DNA from: Candidatus Gastranaerophilales bacterium
GTDB lineage: Bacteria; Cyanobacteriota; Vampirovibrionia; Gastranaerophilales; Gastranaerophilaceae
Reading direction: 5' to 3'
Assembly (NCBI GenBank): GCA_944325885.1
Contig: CALVBT010000010.1
Span: 20,213 to 84,212 of the forward strand
Length of the DNA: 64,000 nucleotides
The notes under the pieces are model-generated. The model was not told the DNA's origin. It did no database searches and saw only the letters and a list, made by a program, of their open reading frames with translations. The position numbers and the translations under genes were made by a program. Of the stretch, positions 1-8,414 are shown piece by piece; the first letter of the stretch is position 1; every line of letters begins with the position of its first letter.

Positions 1-100
1 CCGCATAAGGCAATACCTTTAAATAAACAATAAAGGGCAAACTTGCCAATACAAGAACAACTGCCAATAAAACCGTAATAACTGTAATATTCTTTTTCAT
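1..100 (-). CDS. Partial CDS, N-terminus of a membrane-anchored protein
   Basis: The window edge cuts this gene, so only its first 33 codons are visible, reading leftward from an ATG at 98-100. The peptide starts MKKN and is followed by about 25 hydrophobic residues, which is an N-terminal membrane anchor or uncleaved signal. The short 'KVLPYA' stretch after the hydrophobic segment recalls AsmA/TamB-type envelope proteins, but that is too little for a family call. It is divergent from the WG-repeat gene, with under 90 bp between the two starts. No strong Shine-Dalgarno is visible. Confidence 0.6.
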   Translation of the reverse strand, partial: MKKNITVITVLLAVVLVLASLPFIVYLKVLPYA

Positions 101-175
101 ATTCACAACCATTCAAGATAACACTTCTTGTAAAAATTATATCACAATAGATTTATGTCGAAAAATTTATGCTAT

Positions 176-181
176 TATATT
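176..181 (+). promoter_or_regulatory. Putative -10 box, leaderless start
   Basis: TATATT ends 6 nt before the ATG at 188 and there is no Shine-Dalgarno, so the transcript would begin at or next to the start codon. Five other genes here share the same 6-nt spacing. Confidence 0.45.
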
Positions 182-187
182 TTTATT

Positions 188-1141
188 ATGAAAAAGATAG
201 TTGTTTTATTGGGTTTATTATTGTTGTGGCAGAGTTGCAGTGTTGAGGCTGCTTTTTCTGCAGAAAATACTGATTTGCAGGCAAAAGTAGAAGTCCAACA
301 GCAAACTGATTCTGATGGACTAAAGACATCTGATGTTGTTGTTTTTTCTCAAGACGGAAAATTCGGGCTGAAAGATAAACAGGGCATTGTTGTTGTTGAA
401 CCCGAATACAAAAAACTTATCCGTGTCGGAAATTCCTCCTGGATTATCCAAAAAAAGAGCCGGTTCGGGCTTATGGACAGCAACGGAATAATTTTAATAA
501 AACCAAAATACAGACATGTTGAAAGAATATCCGGCAACATGGTCAAACTAGGCAATGACAATGACTTTGGCCTTTACGATGAATACGGACACATAATAAT
601 AGAGCCTGATTATTCGTCTATCGAACCTTTGTTCGGGAATTTATATTTAACCTGCAAAGATTACAAATACGGTGTCATAGACCAGCACGGGAAACTAATC
701 TTAATCAATGATTTTGAAGACATTTACATGCCGGATCCGCATTCTATCAGACTGCGCTATCAGGGTGAATGGTATGAAATTTCACAAATTACAGCTGACG
801 ACATTGAGCTTCCTGATGGTGTAAACAAAGTCGTTATAGACAACAAAGAATTTAAAGTTACACATATGGTAGCTAACACAGGAATATTTTCCGGATATTA
901 TACCCTAACAGCTACTGATTACCTGCTCAAGTTATTTTCTTCTATATCCCCTGCGTATGAAGATACAATAGACGAGCTTATGTTTTCACAGGGAGCTGAT
1001 GGGATATCTATTTTTGTAAAACTCGGATGGCTGCCTCGTTTTCCGTTTACTTATGCAAAAAAATATTATCAAAACTTTATGAATCCGAACAACGGACCTT
1101 TATCAGACCTCAGACAGGATTTAAAAAGACAAATAAAATAA
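188..1141 (+). CDS. Secreted WG-repeat (KWG) protein
   Basis: The protein has about 317 residues. It starts with a Sec-type signal: MKK, a long leucine-rich core, then small residues around VEAAFSA. Four imperfect WG/KWG repeats follow in the first half, recognisable as 'FGL-D--G-I-I-P-Y' units. WG repeats are beta-hairpin repeats found in exported proteins with binding roles; the ligand here is unknown. The second half, about residues 190-317, has no recognisable domain. I chose the ATG at 188 rather than an in-frame start 33 nt upstream, because the signal peptide begins there and a -10 box sits 6 nt before it. The cysteine in 'QSC' is not in a canonical lipobox. Confidence 0.8.
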   Translation: MKKIVVLLGLLLLWQSCSVEAAFSAENTDLQAKVEVQQQTDSDGLKTSDVVVFSQDGKFGLKDKQGIVVVEPEYKKLIRVGNSSWIIQKKSRFGLMDSNGIILIKPKYRHVERISGNMVKLGNDNDFGLYDEYGHIIIEPDYSSIEPLFGNLYLTCKDYKYGVIDQHGKLILINDFEDIYMPDPHSIRLRYQGEWYEISQITADDIELPDGVNKVVIDNKEFKVTHMVANTGIFSGYYTLTATDYLLKLFSSISPAYEDTIDELMFSQGADGISIFVKLGWLPRFPFTYAKKYYQNFMNPNNGPLSDLRQDLKRQIK

Positions 1142-1204
1142 CTGTATGATATGCATAAAAAATTTTTATTATAAAATTATTCTATCAGATAAAAAGGAGA
1201 TTAT

Positions 1205-1669
1205 ATGATGAGAAACAGTGTAAAGTATCTTGCATTAGGTTTAAGCGCATTTGTTATAGGTATGTCTGTTAACAACTATGCTATTTCCAATGTACCTTCA
1301 AAAATTGCTGTAGTTGATGTGCAAAAAGTTGTTGCATCTTCTGCACAGGTAAAAACGCTCAAAGCTGACAGAGAAGCTAAAGTAAAAGATCTGGCAAACT
1401 TTATCAATACAGCAAGAACAGAAGTAGCAAAAGAAAAAAATGCCGACAAGAAAAAAGCTCTCGAAGCTAAGTACAACAAAGAGCTGAACGCTAAAAGAAA
1501 TGCAATCAACAAAGACTATGCAAAAAAACTTGCTAACGTAGACAAAAGCATCTCTGCTGTAATTGCACAAAAAGCAAAAGCAGCAAACTATGATATAGTT
1601 CTTGCAAAAGGTGTTGTACTCTACGGCGGTACTGATATCACTGCAGAAATTACAAAATCTGTAAAATAA
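1205..1669 (+). CDS. skp: OmpH/Skp-family periplasmic chaperone
   Basis: This 154-residue protein has an N-terminal hydrophobic signal (about residues 8-27), then 'KIAVVDVQKV', the standard opening of the OmpH/Skp family. A long lysine- and alanine-rich helical region follows and forms the coiled-coil tentacles in this family. The short C-terminal strand 'YDIVLAKGVVLYGG' is also typical. Skp binds unfolded outer-membrane proteins in the periplasm, so its presence supports a Gram-negative envelope. A Shine-Dalgarno (AGGAG at 1195-1199) precedes a double ATG; the start could be 1205 or 1208. It is a single-gene unit closed by a strong terminator. Confidence 0.9.
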   Translation: MMRNSVKYLALGLSAFVIGMSVNNYAISNVPSKIAVVDVQKVVASSAQVKTLKADREAKVKDLANFINTARTEVAKEKNADKKKALEAKYNKELNAKRNAINKDYAKKLANVDKSISAVIAQKAKAANYDIVLAKGVVLYGGTDITAEITKSVK

Positions 1670-1685
1670 AATAAAAAACTTTATA

Positions 1686-1727
1686 AAAAGACTATGCAAA
1701 TGTATAATTGCATAGTCTTTTATTATT
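1686..1727 (+). terminator. Intrinsic terminator after skp
   Basis: A perfect 14-bp inverted repeat (1686-1699 with 1708-1721) is followed by an AT-rich tail starting at 1722. Confidence 0.85.
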
Positions 1728-1783
1728 CGATAGTATATTAGAAAATTAGTATCTTCTTTTGAAAACAAAAAGGAATTTGACTT

Positions 1784-2452
1784 ATGAATAAAAAGCTTGC
1801 TCTGATTTTTGCGCTGTTATTGAGTGCAAATATTACTTTTGCTTACGAATATCCGTCTTATGTACAGGATGGAATCAAAAATGAAGACACTGTTTGTTAT
1901 TCTTCTGCCGCACAAAAATGGTCACGCACACAGGAAGAAGACAATGTGTGCTTTACAAAATACACAACCAGCGGCACAGGCGGCTATTCCGAATTTGAAA
2001 TGAATCAAAAAGTCTACGAAACAGGCAAAGAAGGTACAACTTACGAATTTTTGCACAACGGAGATTTGATAGGATACAATGCACACCAACTCAGATTCTA
2101 CAAGCTGAATTTTGACGGAGAAAAAATAAATGCGGACACTCTGACAGAAACTCAGGTAAGAGAACTGTTTCCGGATATTGAAGTTGTAAAAATTTCTCAA
2201 TTTAAAAACAACAAAATTACGCTGTTCAAGCCATGGTTCAGACAAAAAAGCTTTATGCTGCTGAATGATACAAACACTGACTTTTACAAATATCAGTTTG
2301 AAAAAATGAGCGGTTATGAACTGATAAGAGGGCTGTTTGAAACCTGCAAATATCAAGTTCTACCGGAGGTGTTTGTGTTCTCTCATTTCGGTTCAAAAAG
2401 CAAAATGACTCCGCCATTAAAAATTACAGTCAAAAACAAAAACGGGAATTAA
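1784..2452 (+). CDS. Secreted protein of unknown function
   Basis: The protein has 222 residues. It has a clear Sec signal peptide (MNKK, hydrophobic core, cleavage probably after TFA at about residue 20). The mature part is hydrophilic with aromatic residues and about three cysteines and matches no family I recognise. A Shine-Dalgarno-like AAAGGAA lies upstream of the ATG. It is a monocistron between the skp terminator and its own terminator and lacks the SFK/SFG N-terminal motif found on other unknown proteins here. Confidence 0.75.
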   Translation: MNKKLALIFALLLSANITFAYEYPSYVQDGIKNEDTVCYSSAAQKWSRTQEEDNVCFTKYTTSGTGGYSEFEMNQKVYETGKEGTTYEFLHNGDLIGYNAHQLRFYKLNFDGEKINADTLTETQVRELFPDIEVVKISQFKNNKITLFKPWFRQKSFMLLNDTNTDFYKYQFEKMSGYELIRGLFETCKYQVLPEVFVFSHFGSKSKMTPPLKITVKNKNGN

Positions 2453-2469
2453 AAAATTCCCGTTTTTTT
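2439..2469. terminator. Bidirectional intrinsic terminator
   Basis: The stem AAAACGGGAATT / AATTCCCGTTTT (2439-2450 with 2455-2466) has T tracts on both sides. It lies between two convergent genes and can serve both. Confidence 0.85.
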
Positions 2470-2503
2470 CAGCTCTTATTTTTATGCAGTGATAAATTAA
2501 AAA

Positions 2504-3925
2504 TTAGAACCTGAAGTCACGTTCGCCGTGTTCAATTTTGATTAAATCTTCCTGCACGGCTTTTTTGATTTGTTCACCGCTTTCAAGGATTTTCATCTCC
2601 TGTTCAATTAATTTTTCGCCAATAGCTTTTGTTTCTGCAGATGCATAATCCTCAAGATATTCTTTCAGGGTAATAATTGCATTCGGATGGCAGAAATTGT
2701 GGATTTGCTGCTGTTTGCAGACCTCCATAAATCTTTCGCCCGTGCGGCCTGCTCTATAACAAGCAGTACAAAAACTCGGCAAATACCCAAGTTCCATAAG
2801 CCATTTGATAACTTCATCAAGAGGTCTTCTGTCAGAAACATCAAATTGTGAAGAATCCTCATCCTCTGGCATTGGTTTAAAATATCCTCCTACGCTTGTT
2901 TTTGACCCGCCGGACATTTGAGAAATTCCAAGACGCAAAAGACGTTTTCTGCATTCTTCAGATTCTCTTGTAGAAATAATCATGCCTGTATAAGGAGTAG
3001 CAATACGAATGCAGGCAACGATTTTTGCAAAGGTATCGTCATCTATACCGTTGTCAAATGCACTGGGGTCAATATCATCCGCTTTTTTGATACGTGGGAC
3101 GCTTATCGCATGAGGACCAACGCCAAAGGCTGCCTCCAGATGCTCTGCATGCATCATCAATGCAGCAAACTCGTATCTGTACAACTCAAGACCGAACAAC
3201 ACACCGAGGCTGACATCGTCAATGCCCGCTTCCATTGCTCTGTCCATAGCTTCCGTATGGTATGCATAATTGTGTTTTGGCCCTGTCGGATGCAGTCTTT
3301 CATAGGTTTCTTTGTTATAAGATTCTTGAAACAAAACATAAGTACCTATACCTGCCTCGTGCAGTTTTTTATAATTTTCTACCGTAGTAGCCGCAATATT
3401 GACATTAACACGACGGATTGCACCGTTTTTGTGTTTTACGGAATATATTGTATTCAAAGATTCCAGAATATATTCTATCGGATTGTTCACAGGGTCTTCG
3501 CCTGCTTCTATTGCCAGACGTTTGTGTCCCATATCCTGCAGGGCAATTACTTCGTTTTTTATTTCTTCCTGTGTAAGTTTTCTTCTCGGGATATGTTTGT
3601 TCTGGTGGTGATACGGACAATACACGCATCCGTTTACACAATAATTTGACAAATACAAAGGTGCAAACAAAACTATTCTGTTGCCGTAATAATCCTGTTT
3701 TATTTCCATTGCAAGATCAAAAATCTCTTTGTTCTTTTCTTCAATTTCACAGTCCAAAAGAACAGCAGCTTCTCTATGGGTAAGCCCTTTTTTCAATCTT
3801 GCTTTTGCCAAAATTTTGTCTATAACCTCGACATTATTTTTGTTTTTTTGTGCATATTCTAATGTTTCAAGAACTTCTTCATGACAGATAAACTCTTCTG
3901 CTTTGTGTGATTTAGGATTGTACAT
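2504..3925 (-). CDS. hydG: HydG, [FeFe]-hydrogenase H-cluster radical SAM maturase
   Basis: HydG cleaves tyrosine and supplies the CO and cyanide ligands of the [FeFe]-hydrogenase active site. The radical SAM motif CX3CX2C ('CVNGCVYC') is at about residues 97-104. The C-terminal domain carries CX2CX22C, starting 'CTACYRAG' and ending 'HNFC', which binds the auxiliary cluster and separates HydG from the related tyrosine lyase ThiH. The length (473) is normal. The start is ATG at 3923-3925 behind an AAGAAG-type ribosome site. The partner hydE lies about 25 kb away on the same strand; hydF and the hydrogenase itself are not in the window. Confidence 0.95.
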   Translation of the reverse strand: MYNPKSHKAEEFICHEEVLETLEYAQKNKNNVEVIDKILAKARLKKGLTHREAAVLLDCEIEEKNKEIFDLAMEIKQDYYGNRIVLFAPLYLSNYCVNGCVYCPYHHQNKHIPRRKLTQEEIKNEVIALQDMGHKRLAIEAGEDPVNNPIEYILESLNTIYSVKHKNGAIRRVNVNIAATTVENYKKLHEAGIGTYVLFQESYNKETYERLHPTGPKHNYAYHTEAMDRAMEAGIDDVSLGVLFGLELYRYEFAALMMHAEHLEAAFGVGPHAISVPRIKKADDIDPSAFDNGIDDDTFAKIVACIRIATPYTGMIISTRESEECRKRLLRLGISQMSGGSKTSVGGYFKPMPEDEDSSQFDVSDRRPLDEVIKWLMELGYLPSFCTACYRAGRTGERFMEVCKQQQIHNFCHPNAIITLKEYLEDYASAETKAIGEKLIEQEMKILESGEQIKKAVQEDLIKIEHGERDFRF

Positions 3926-4056
3926 AATTTTTCTTCTTTCTAGACCAATACATTTATTATATCACGCAGGAAAATTTCGATTTATTATTTAAAAAAATTT
4001 AATTTTGCCCTACAGGATATAACAACACGGACAATACAATCAATCTTAAAATTACA

Positions 4057-4062
4057 TATTGT
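4057..4062 (+). promoter_or_regulatory. Putative -10 box, leaderless start
   Basis: TATTGT ends 6 nt before the first ATG of the MlaD-like gene; there is no Shine-Dalgarno. Confidence 0.35.
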
Positions 4063-4068
4063 ATTGTT

Positions 4069-4923
4069 ATGATGAAAAGAATAATTTTAACCGCAGTCAT
4101 AATTTTATTGATAATTGCTGCAATCGGATTTTATTTATACAAACAATCAACCTACACTTATGTAACAGCAAAATTTCAAGAACTAAGACCCATCCACGGT
4201 CACATATCTGTTTATTATAAGGGTATAAAAATAGGCAAAGCCTTTGAAAAAAAGCATTCTCATGACTATCAGCATTCGCTTGTAAAAATAGCACTGTTTG
4301 ACCCGTACTTAAAACTGCCGGAAAACACCAAAGTACTTTTAAAAAGAGAAAAAAGATGTTTTAGAGAGTACGATTTTATGGAGCTTGTGCTGCCCAAAAA
4401 TCCCGTGGACAAATTCATAACACAAGGCAGCATCCTTGAAGGTAAAACAATGATAGACAAAGATTCTTATCTAGCCAATCTCGACCCTGATATGCTAAAA
4501 CAGATAGAAACAAATCTGCTCAACAGCACAGAAAACCTCAACACATCACTGGAGAATCTGAGCGACCTATTTGTATTGCTGCAGGATGTAATAAAAGAAA
4601 ACAAAGGAAACATCACAAAGACAACCGCAAATCTGGACAAACTCACGACAAAAATCGACACTGCAATCAAACAAGAAACTCTGAAAAGTACAATTACTTC
4701 GCTTGAAACAACCACAAAAAATCTGAACACACTGACACAAAGCATAAACGCAAACGCCATGCCGGCTGTAGACACAACACTATGCAACACACAGGGTGTG
4801 ATGGCAAATCTTAATGTAATTACCTGCGGTATAAGAAACACGCTGGGCAAACGTTTTGGCGGATTGAGGATTCTTTTTGGAAAAACTGTAAACGAATGTG
4901 AATGCAAACCTTGCAGACAGTGA
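4069..4923 (+). CDS. MlaD/MCE-domain lipid-transport protein
   Basis: The protein has 284 residues: one N-terminal membrane helix (about 4-23), an MCE/MlaD domain (about 30-125), then a long helical region of heptad-like 'LNTSLENLS' and 'TTANLDKLTT' repeats. MCE proteins of this layout form periplasmic hexameric shuttles that carry phospholipids between membranes, normally with an MlaE permease and MlaF ATPase. Neither partner is adjacent, so the complex is unassigned. The cysteine-rich tail ('CECKPC') is unusual. The start is one of two consecutive ATGs. Confidence 0.8.
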   Translation: MMKRIILTAVIILLIIAAIGFYLYKQSTYTYVTAKFQELRPIHGHISVYYKGIKIGKAFEKKHSHDYQHSLVKIALFDPYLKLPENTKVLLKREKRCFREYDFMELVLPKNPVDKFITQGSILEGKTMIDKDSYLANLDPDMLKQIETNLLNSTENLNTSLENLSDLFVLLQDVIKENKGNITKTTANLDKLTTKIDTAIKQETLKSTITSLETTTKNLNTLTQSINANAMPAVDTTLCNTQGVMANLNVITCGIRNTLGKRFGGLRILFGKTVNECECKPCRQ

Positions 4924-4975
4924 TTTTTCAGATATTATTATAATATCTTTTAGACTAAAGGAATGGAGCCGGAAT

Positions 4976-5356
4976 ATGAAAATTCAGCCTGTTATTACTT
5001 CAAAAAATACAAGATTAAATTTCAAACAGGATTCTCAAGATACACAAAAAAAGAAATCTATAACACAGCACAAAATACTGGAAAAATTCCATGAAAAAAC
5101 AAAAAACAGTGCTGATATGACAGACACAATCGTTGTTCCGAGAACAATTTTTAAAGGATATCTCGGGATTATGGCTGGCACAACCCTTGTTACATTAGGG
5201 GCGTTTGGCAAAAACAAATTTGCAAAAACACTTTCTATAGCCGGACTTTTGTCCTCTTTATACGGGACTTATGCTTTTGTAAGACCTTTTATTATTAAAG
5301 ATGCTCCGGGTGTGGAAAAAACAAAAGCTACACAAACAACGACTAAAGAAGCATAG
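4976..5356 (+). CDS. Small tagged membrane protein, unknown function
   Basis: The protein has 126 residues and starts MKIQPV; the motif 'NFKQ' is at residues 15-18, which is the N-terminal tag described in the findings. A polar region follows, then two predicted membrane helices (about residues 58-98). There is no Sec signal peptide. A longer reading from 4898 exists, but the ATG at 4976 follows AAGGAATGGAG and begins exactly at the tag. Function unknown. Confidence 0.7.
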   Translation: MKIQPVITSKNTRLNFKQDSQDTQKKKSITQHKILEKFHEKTKNSADMTDTIVVPRTIFKGYLGIMAGTTLVTLGAFGKNKFAKTLSIAGLLSSLYGTYAFVRPFIIKDAPGVEKTKATQTTTKEA

Positions 5357-5424
5357 ACCTTTTTGTATTTGAAAATTTGCTATTGCAACAGTCTTTATTC
5401 TATAATAAAACCTGTTGCAGCTAT

Positions 5425-5512
5425 GGAGAGGTGTCCGAGTGGCTTAAGGTGCGGATCTCGAAAGTCTGTGTACAGCAATGTACCGTGGGTTCAAATCCCA
5501 CCCTCTCCGCCA
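5425..5512 (+). tRNA. tRNA-Ser(CGA)
   Basis: The 88-nt class II tRNA has acceptor stem GGAGAGG/CCTCTCC, discriminator G and encoded CCA. The anticodon loop CTCGAAA gives anticodon CGA, and a long variable arm is present. Tandem repeats carrying copies of its 3' end follow immediately. Confidence 0.95.
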
Positions 5513-5772
5513 TTTTCCCCAGTTTTTTGAACCCACGGTCTCCGTGGGCTAATTTGTATTGTTTCGAGCCAAGGCTCAAAACGCCCACCCTCTCCGCCAT
5601 TTTTCCCGTTTTTTTTGAACCCACGGTTTCCGTGGGCTAATTTGTATTGTTTCGAGCCAAGGCTCAAAACGTCCCACCCTCTCCGCCATTTTCCCCAGTT
5701 TTTTGAACCCACGGTTTCCGTGGGCTAATTTGTATTGTTTCGAGCCAAGGCTCAAAACGCCCACCCCACTCT
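5498..5772 (+). repeat. Three-unit tandem repeat carrying the tRNA-Ser 3' end
   Basis: Units of about 86-89 bp begin near 5498, 5584 and 5673, and a partial fourth start is at 5760. The first three begin with 'cccaccctctccgcca', the tRNA-Ser 3' end. Each also holds the inverted repeat CCCACGG-CCGTGGG and the stem GAGCC-aa-GGCTC. The stretch at 5526-5539 is the exact reverse complement of the tRNA T-arm at 5482-5495, so each unit holds one sense and one antisense piece of the tRNA. The long reading frames through this region are by-products of the repetition. Confidence 0.9.
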
Positions 5773-5808
5773 CATAAAACACCCCTGTTTTTATCTTTGT
5801 TTTTTCAT

Positions 5809-5814
5809 TATATT
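5809..5814 (+). promoter_or_regulatory. Putative -10 box, leaderless start
   Basis: TATATT ends 6 nt before the ATG of ogt at 5821; there is no Shine-Dalgarno. Confidence 0.45.
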
Positions 5815-5820
5815 AAACAT

Positions 5821-6360
5821 ATGAAAAAGATTAACAAAACAGATAAACAAATATTCAAAACATACTATGACTCCCCAATAGGACAGCTGCTGCTCACAAG
5901 CGACGGAAAAGCTCTGACAGGCCTGTGGATTGAAGGACAAAAATATTTTGCCTCAACAATAAAAGAAGAACCGATTCAAAAAGACGAACTGGAAATATTT
6001 GTAAAAACAAAAGACTGGCTCGACAGATATTTTGCAGGGCAAAAACCGCTGCCACAAGAATTACCGCTTGCACCAGAGGGCAGCGACTTTAGAAAAGCGG
6101 TGTGGAAAATTTTATGCAACATCCACTATGGTGAGGTTATGACCTATGGCAGGATTGCGAAAATAATCGCAGAGCAAAAGGGTCTATCCTCAATGTCTGC
6201 ACAGGCAGTCGGCAACGCTGTCGGACACAATCCCATATCGATAATCATACCCTGCCACAGAGTAATAGGCACAAACGGCAGCCTCACAGGATACGCAGGC
6301 GGCATAGAAAAAAAGAAAAAACTTTTACAGCTTGAAGGAGCAAAAATCACACTCCCTTAG
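5821..6360 (+). CDS. ogt: Methylated-DNA-[protein]-cysteine S-methyltransferase
   Basis: This suicide DNA-repair protein moves alkyl groups from O6-alkylguanine to its own cysteine. The active-site motif PCHRV is at about residues 144-148 (Cys145). The helix-turn-helix region 'YGRIAKIIA' and the segment 'GHNPISIIIPCHRVIG' are typical of the Ogt/MGMT C-terminal domain, and the N-terminal ribonuclease-like domain is present. The length (179) is normal. I prefer the ATG at 5821 to one 24 nt upstream because a -10 box is placed for it and the upstream extension would overlap that box. Confidence 0.93.
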   Translation: MKKINKTDKQIFKTYYDSPIGQLLLTSDGKALTGLWIEGQKYFASTIKEEPIQKDELEIFVKTKDWLDRYFAGQKPLPQELPLAPEGSDFRKAVWKILCNIHYGEVMTYGRIAKIIAEQKGLSSMSAQAVGNAVGHNPISIIIPCHRVIGTNGSLTGYAGGIEKKKKLLQLEGAKITLP

Positions 6361-6368
6361 ACTGCCAA

Positions 6369-6941
6369 TTAATGTTTTTGGTTCTTATCATTCTTAAAAA
6401 TCAAATCCATTACAGGGTGCAATATCATTTGTGATGATATTGGCGCACAAATTGCCAGTATAAATACTGTGGAAATAATTGAACTAAGCTCTTTTACCCC
6501 TTTGCCGAAGTGGTAATCTTTGTTTGTGTGCAGCAGGTGGCTTAACTGGTTTTCCAATTTCTTTTTAGCTGTTTTGTCTTTAGCAGCATTGATTTTATTT
6601 TCAAAATTGTTGTACAAATCCAATTTTCTTTTTGCTTCCGGATTTTTTGCAGACATTTTTTTGCTTATAAAATTATAAGTTTTGTTTTTAAAAGTTTTTA
6701 TAAGACTCAAATACAAACCAAGGCAAAAAGTCTGGTACAACAATTCTTTTGTTGCTGCATATTTTTTAGACTGCTTGTTTGCATTTTTGTCATAATAAAT
6801 AAATGCGGGTCTGCCTGTTGCTTTCAGTGTCGTTTCTACAGAAATTGCACAGACAGTGTTTCTTGCAAACTCTGCAAACTTTGGATTTGTAACGACATTA
6901 CGAACTTTTATCAATGTTTTTTGAGCAGGAGTAACTTTCAT
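6369..6941 (-). CDS. Membrane-associated protein, unknown; paralogue of the upstream gene
   Basis: The protein has 190 residues and is basic, with a hydrophobic segment around 85-105 and another near the C-terminus (about 150-175). The segment 'GRPAFIYYDK...KKYAATKEL' matches 'VRPILSITDK...RKYAALREL' in the gene just upstream, so the two are diverged paralogues. They are 4 nt apart on the same strand and surely cotranscribed. No known domain recognised. It begins MKV but has no SFK/SFG motif. Confidence 0.7.
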   Translation of the reverse strand: MKVTPAQKTLIKVRNVVTNPKFAEFARNTVCAISVETTLKATGRPAFIYYDKNANKQSKKYAATKELLYQTFCLGLYLSLIKTFKNKTYNFISKKMSAKNPEAKRKLDLYNNFENKINAAKDKTAKKKLENQLSHLLHTNKDYHFGKGVKELSSIISTVFILAICAPISSQMILHPVMDLIFKNDKNQKH

Positions 6942-6945
6942 TTTC

Positions 6946-7452
6946 TTACACTCTCATTCCAGCACGAAAATACGGCGAATTTGTTGGTGTGTGATAAATC
7001 TGAACATACTGTTTTTTGTTCAAAACTTTGGGCTGTGATTGAGCCGGTTTTGACGGAACCTGAGCATTGGGGTCATAATCAGGCATAAGTTTTTTCATAA
7101 CAGGCGGCATACCGATATTACAAAACTTCGGCACAAAATATCCGGCAGCACAGCAAATACCTAAAAAAGACATTACGGAATTTGCATTTTTATACTTTGC
7201 AGTGCCTTTTTTGGTAATCAATCTTGCCAGCCCTTCTCCAATCAGCCCCATTGCCATTGTAGTCGGCACGCCGATAAACTCTGTCATAAGTTCACGCAGA
7301 GCAGCATATTTTCTGGCATCCGGAGATTCTTTTTTATCTGTAATACTTAATATAGGTCTTACCGTGCCTTTGCCGCAGGCAATTGCCAGCACAGTATAAA
7401 TCGGCTTGTTATTTTCACCAAGCCGTTCGCACAATTTGTGTACAAAGTTCAT
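6946..7452 (-). CDS. Membrane-associated protein, unknown; paralogue of the downstream gene
   Basis: The protein has 168 residues. The shared block 'RPILSITDK...KYAALREL' lies at about residues 31-54, followed by a hydrophobic segment, a second hydrophobic stretch near 90-110, and a polar C-terminus with proline and glutamine. It is the first gene of a two-gene operon. The ATG at 7450-7452 starts a good reading frame. Function unknown; the shared RP-x5-DK and KYAA motifs suggest a lineage-specific family. Confidence 0.7.
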   Translation of the reverse strand: MNFVHKLCERLGENNKPIYTVLAIACGKGTVRPILSITDKKESPDARKYAALRELMTEFIGVPTTMAMGLIGEGLARLITKKGTAKYKNANSVMSFLGICCAAGYFVPKFCNIGMPPVMKKLMPDYDPNAQVPSKPAQSQPKVLNKKQYVQIYHTPTNSPYFRAGMRV

Positions 7453-7585
7453 ATTTTTACGCTATCTGTTATTAATGTTCGAATACACCTTGAGTTTAAA
7501 TCAAAAAATTTAAAATGCAATACTTTTAAGCGGTATTTTATCAAAATATTAAGAAACAAAATATTAAAAACCCAATATGTCTTAC

Positions 7586-7614
7586 TTGTGATAAACTATA
7601 GATTACTCTAATAT
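7586..7614 (+). promoter_or_regulatory. Putative sigma70 promoter of the TPR gene
   Basis: TTGTGA (7586-7591), a 17-nt spacer and TAATAT (7609-7614) lie upstream of a normal leader with a Shine-Dalgarno. Confidence 0.5.
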
Positions 7615-7642
7615 ATTTTTATAACAAGGAGAGGATAGTTAT

Positions 7643-8407
7643 ATGAAAAAAATATTTTCTGCAATTATGTTTTTAAGTGTTTTATTTATGTTTTCGCAGG
7701 GTGCTTTTGCTAAATCAAAAAAACAAGAAAGACCAAAACACCAGAGAGTAGAACAAACAACAAACGAAGTAAAAGACGCTCAATATTACTTAAGACTCGG
7801 TGCGGATTATGAATGGAAAAACAACAGAGCAGGTGCAATTGATGTTTATACAAAGGCTCTGGAAATTGACCCTGACTGCAACGAGGCCAGAGCAGCAAGA
7901 GTAAAACTCTGCTATTTCTTGGGCAGATATGAAGAAGCACTGGAAGACCTCGAATATTTCCGCAGCTTGCCTGACTACGGCCCTGCTGTTTACTATGATT
8001 ACAGAATAAATTCAAAATTAAAACTCGGACGTATCGAAGATGCAGTTGATGATATGTATGAAGTAATAATTGCATACGGAGGACAGTCTGTTGTTTTAAA
8101 GCAACTGTTTGAAACAATTGAACAAAATCCTGAGCTTGAGTACAAACTCGACCCGAAAAGCCATCCGGAACTGCTTGAAAAATATTCAAAACAGGCAAGA
8201 TTCGTCAGAGATTATGCACAAATGTACAAAGATACTGACGGAAAAGTTAACAACGAACAGTATTACAACTTTTTTGTAAATCTTGCAAAAGCACTTGATC
8301 CGGCAATCATAATCAATGTTGAATATATTCAGCCTGCAGTCAGAACAGCTCCTGCTGAAGCTGAAACACAAACAATCGATATAAACGAAGAACAGGCTGC
8401 TGATTGA
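7643..8407 (+). CDS. Exported TPR-repeat protein
   Basis: The protein has 254 residues. The Sec signal peptide (MKK, hydrophobic core, cleavage near AFA at residue 23) is followed by tetratricopeptide repeats (about residues 46-150; 'YYLRLGADYEWKNNRAGAID' and 'ALEIDPDCNEARAARVKLCY' are typical helices). The rest is helical and acidic with an Ala/Glu-rich tail. TPRs bind proteins; the partner is unknown. AAGGAGAGG precedes the ATG. It converges with the LUD gene, with 7 bp between the stops. Confidence 0.85.
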   Translation: MKKIFSAIMFLSVLFMFSQGAFAKSKKQERPKHQRVEQTTNEVKDAQYYLRLGADYEWKNNRAGAIDVYTKALEIDPDCNEARAARVKLCYFLGRYEEALEDLEYFRSLPDYGPAVYYDYRINSKLKLGRIEDAVDDMYEVIIAYGGQSVVLKQLFETIEQNPELEYKLDPKSHPELLEKYSKQARFVRDYAQMYKDTDGKVNNEQYYNFFVNLAKALDPAIIINVEYIQPAVRTAPAEAETQTIDINEEQAAD

Positions 8408-8414
8408 TTATTAA

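Noticed and set aside
4898..4975. Longer N-terminus of the small tagged protein from 4898
   Set aside because: It overlaps the end of the MlaD-like gene, and the ATG at 4976 has its own ribosome site and begins the tag.
5377..5782. Open reading frames through the tRNA-Ser repeats on both strands
   Set aside because: They cross the tRNA and the tandem repeat and repeat the same peptide; an effect of the repeat length, not genes.
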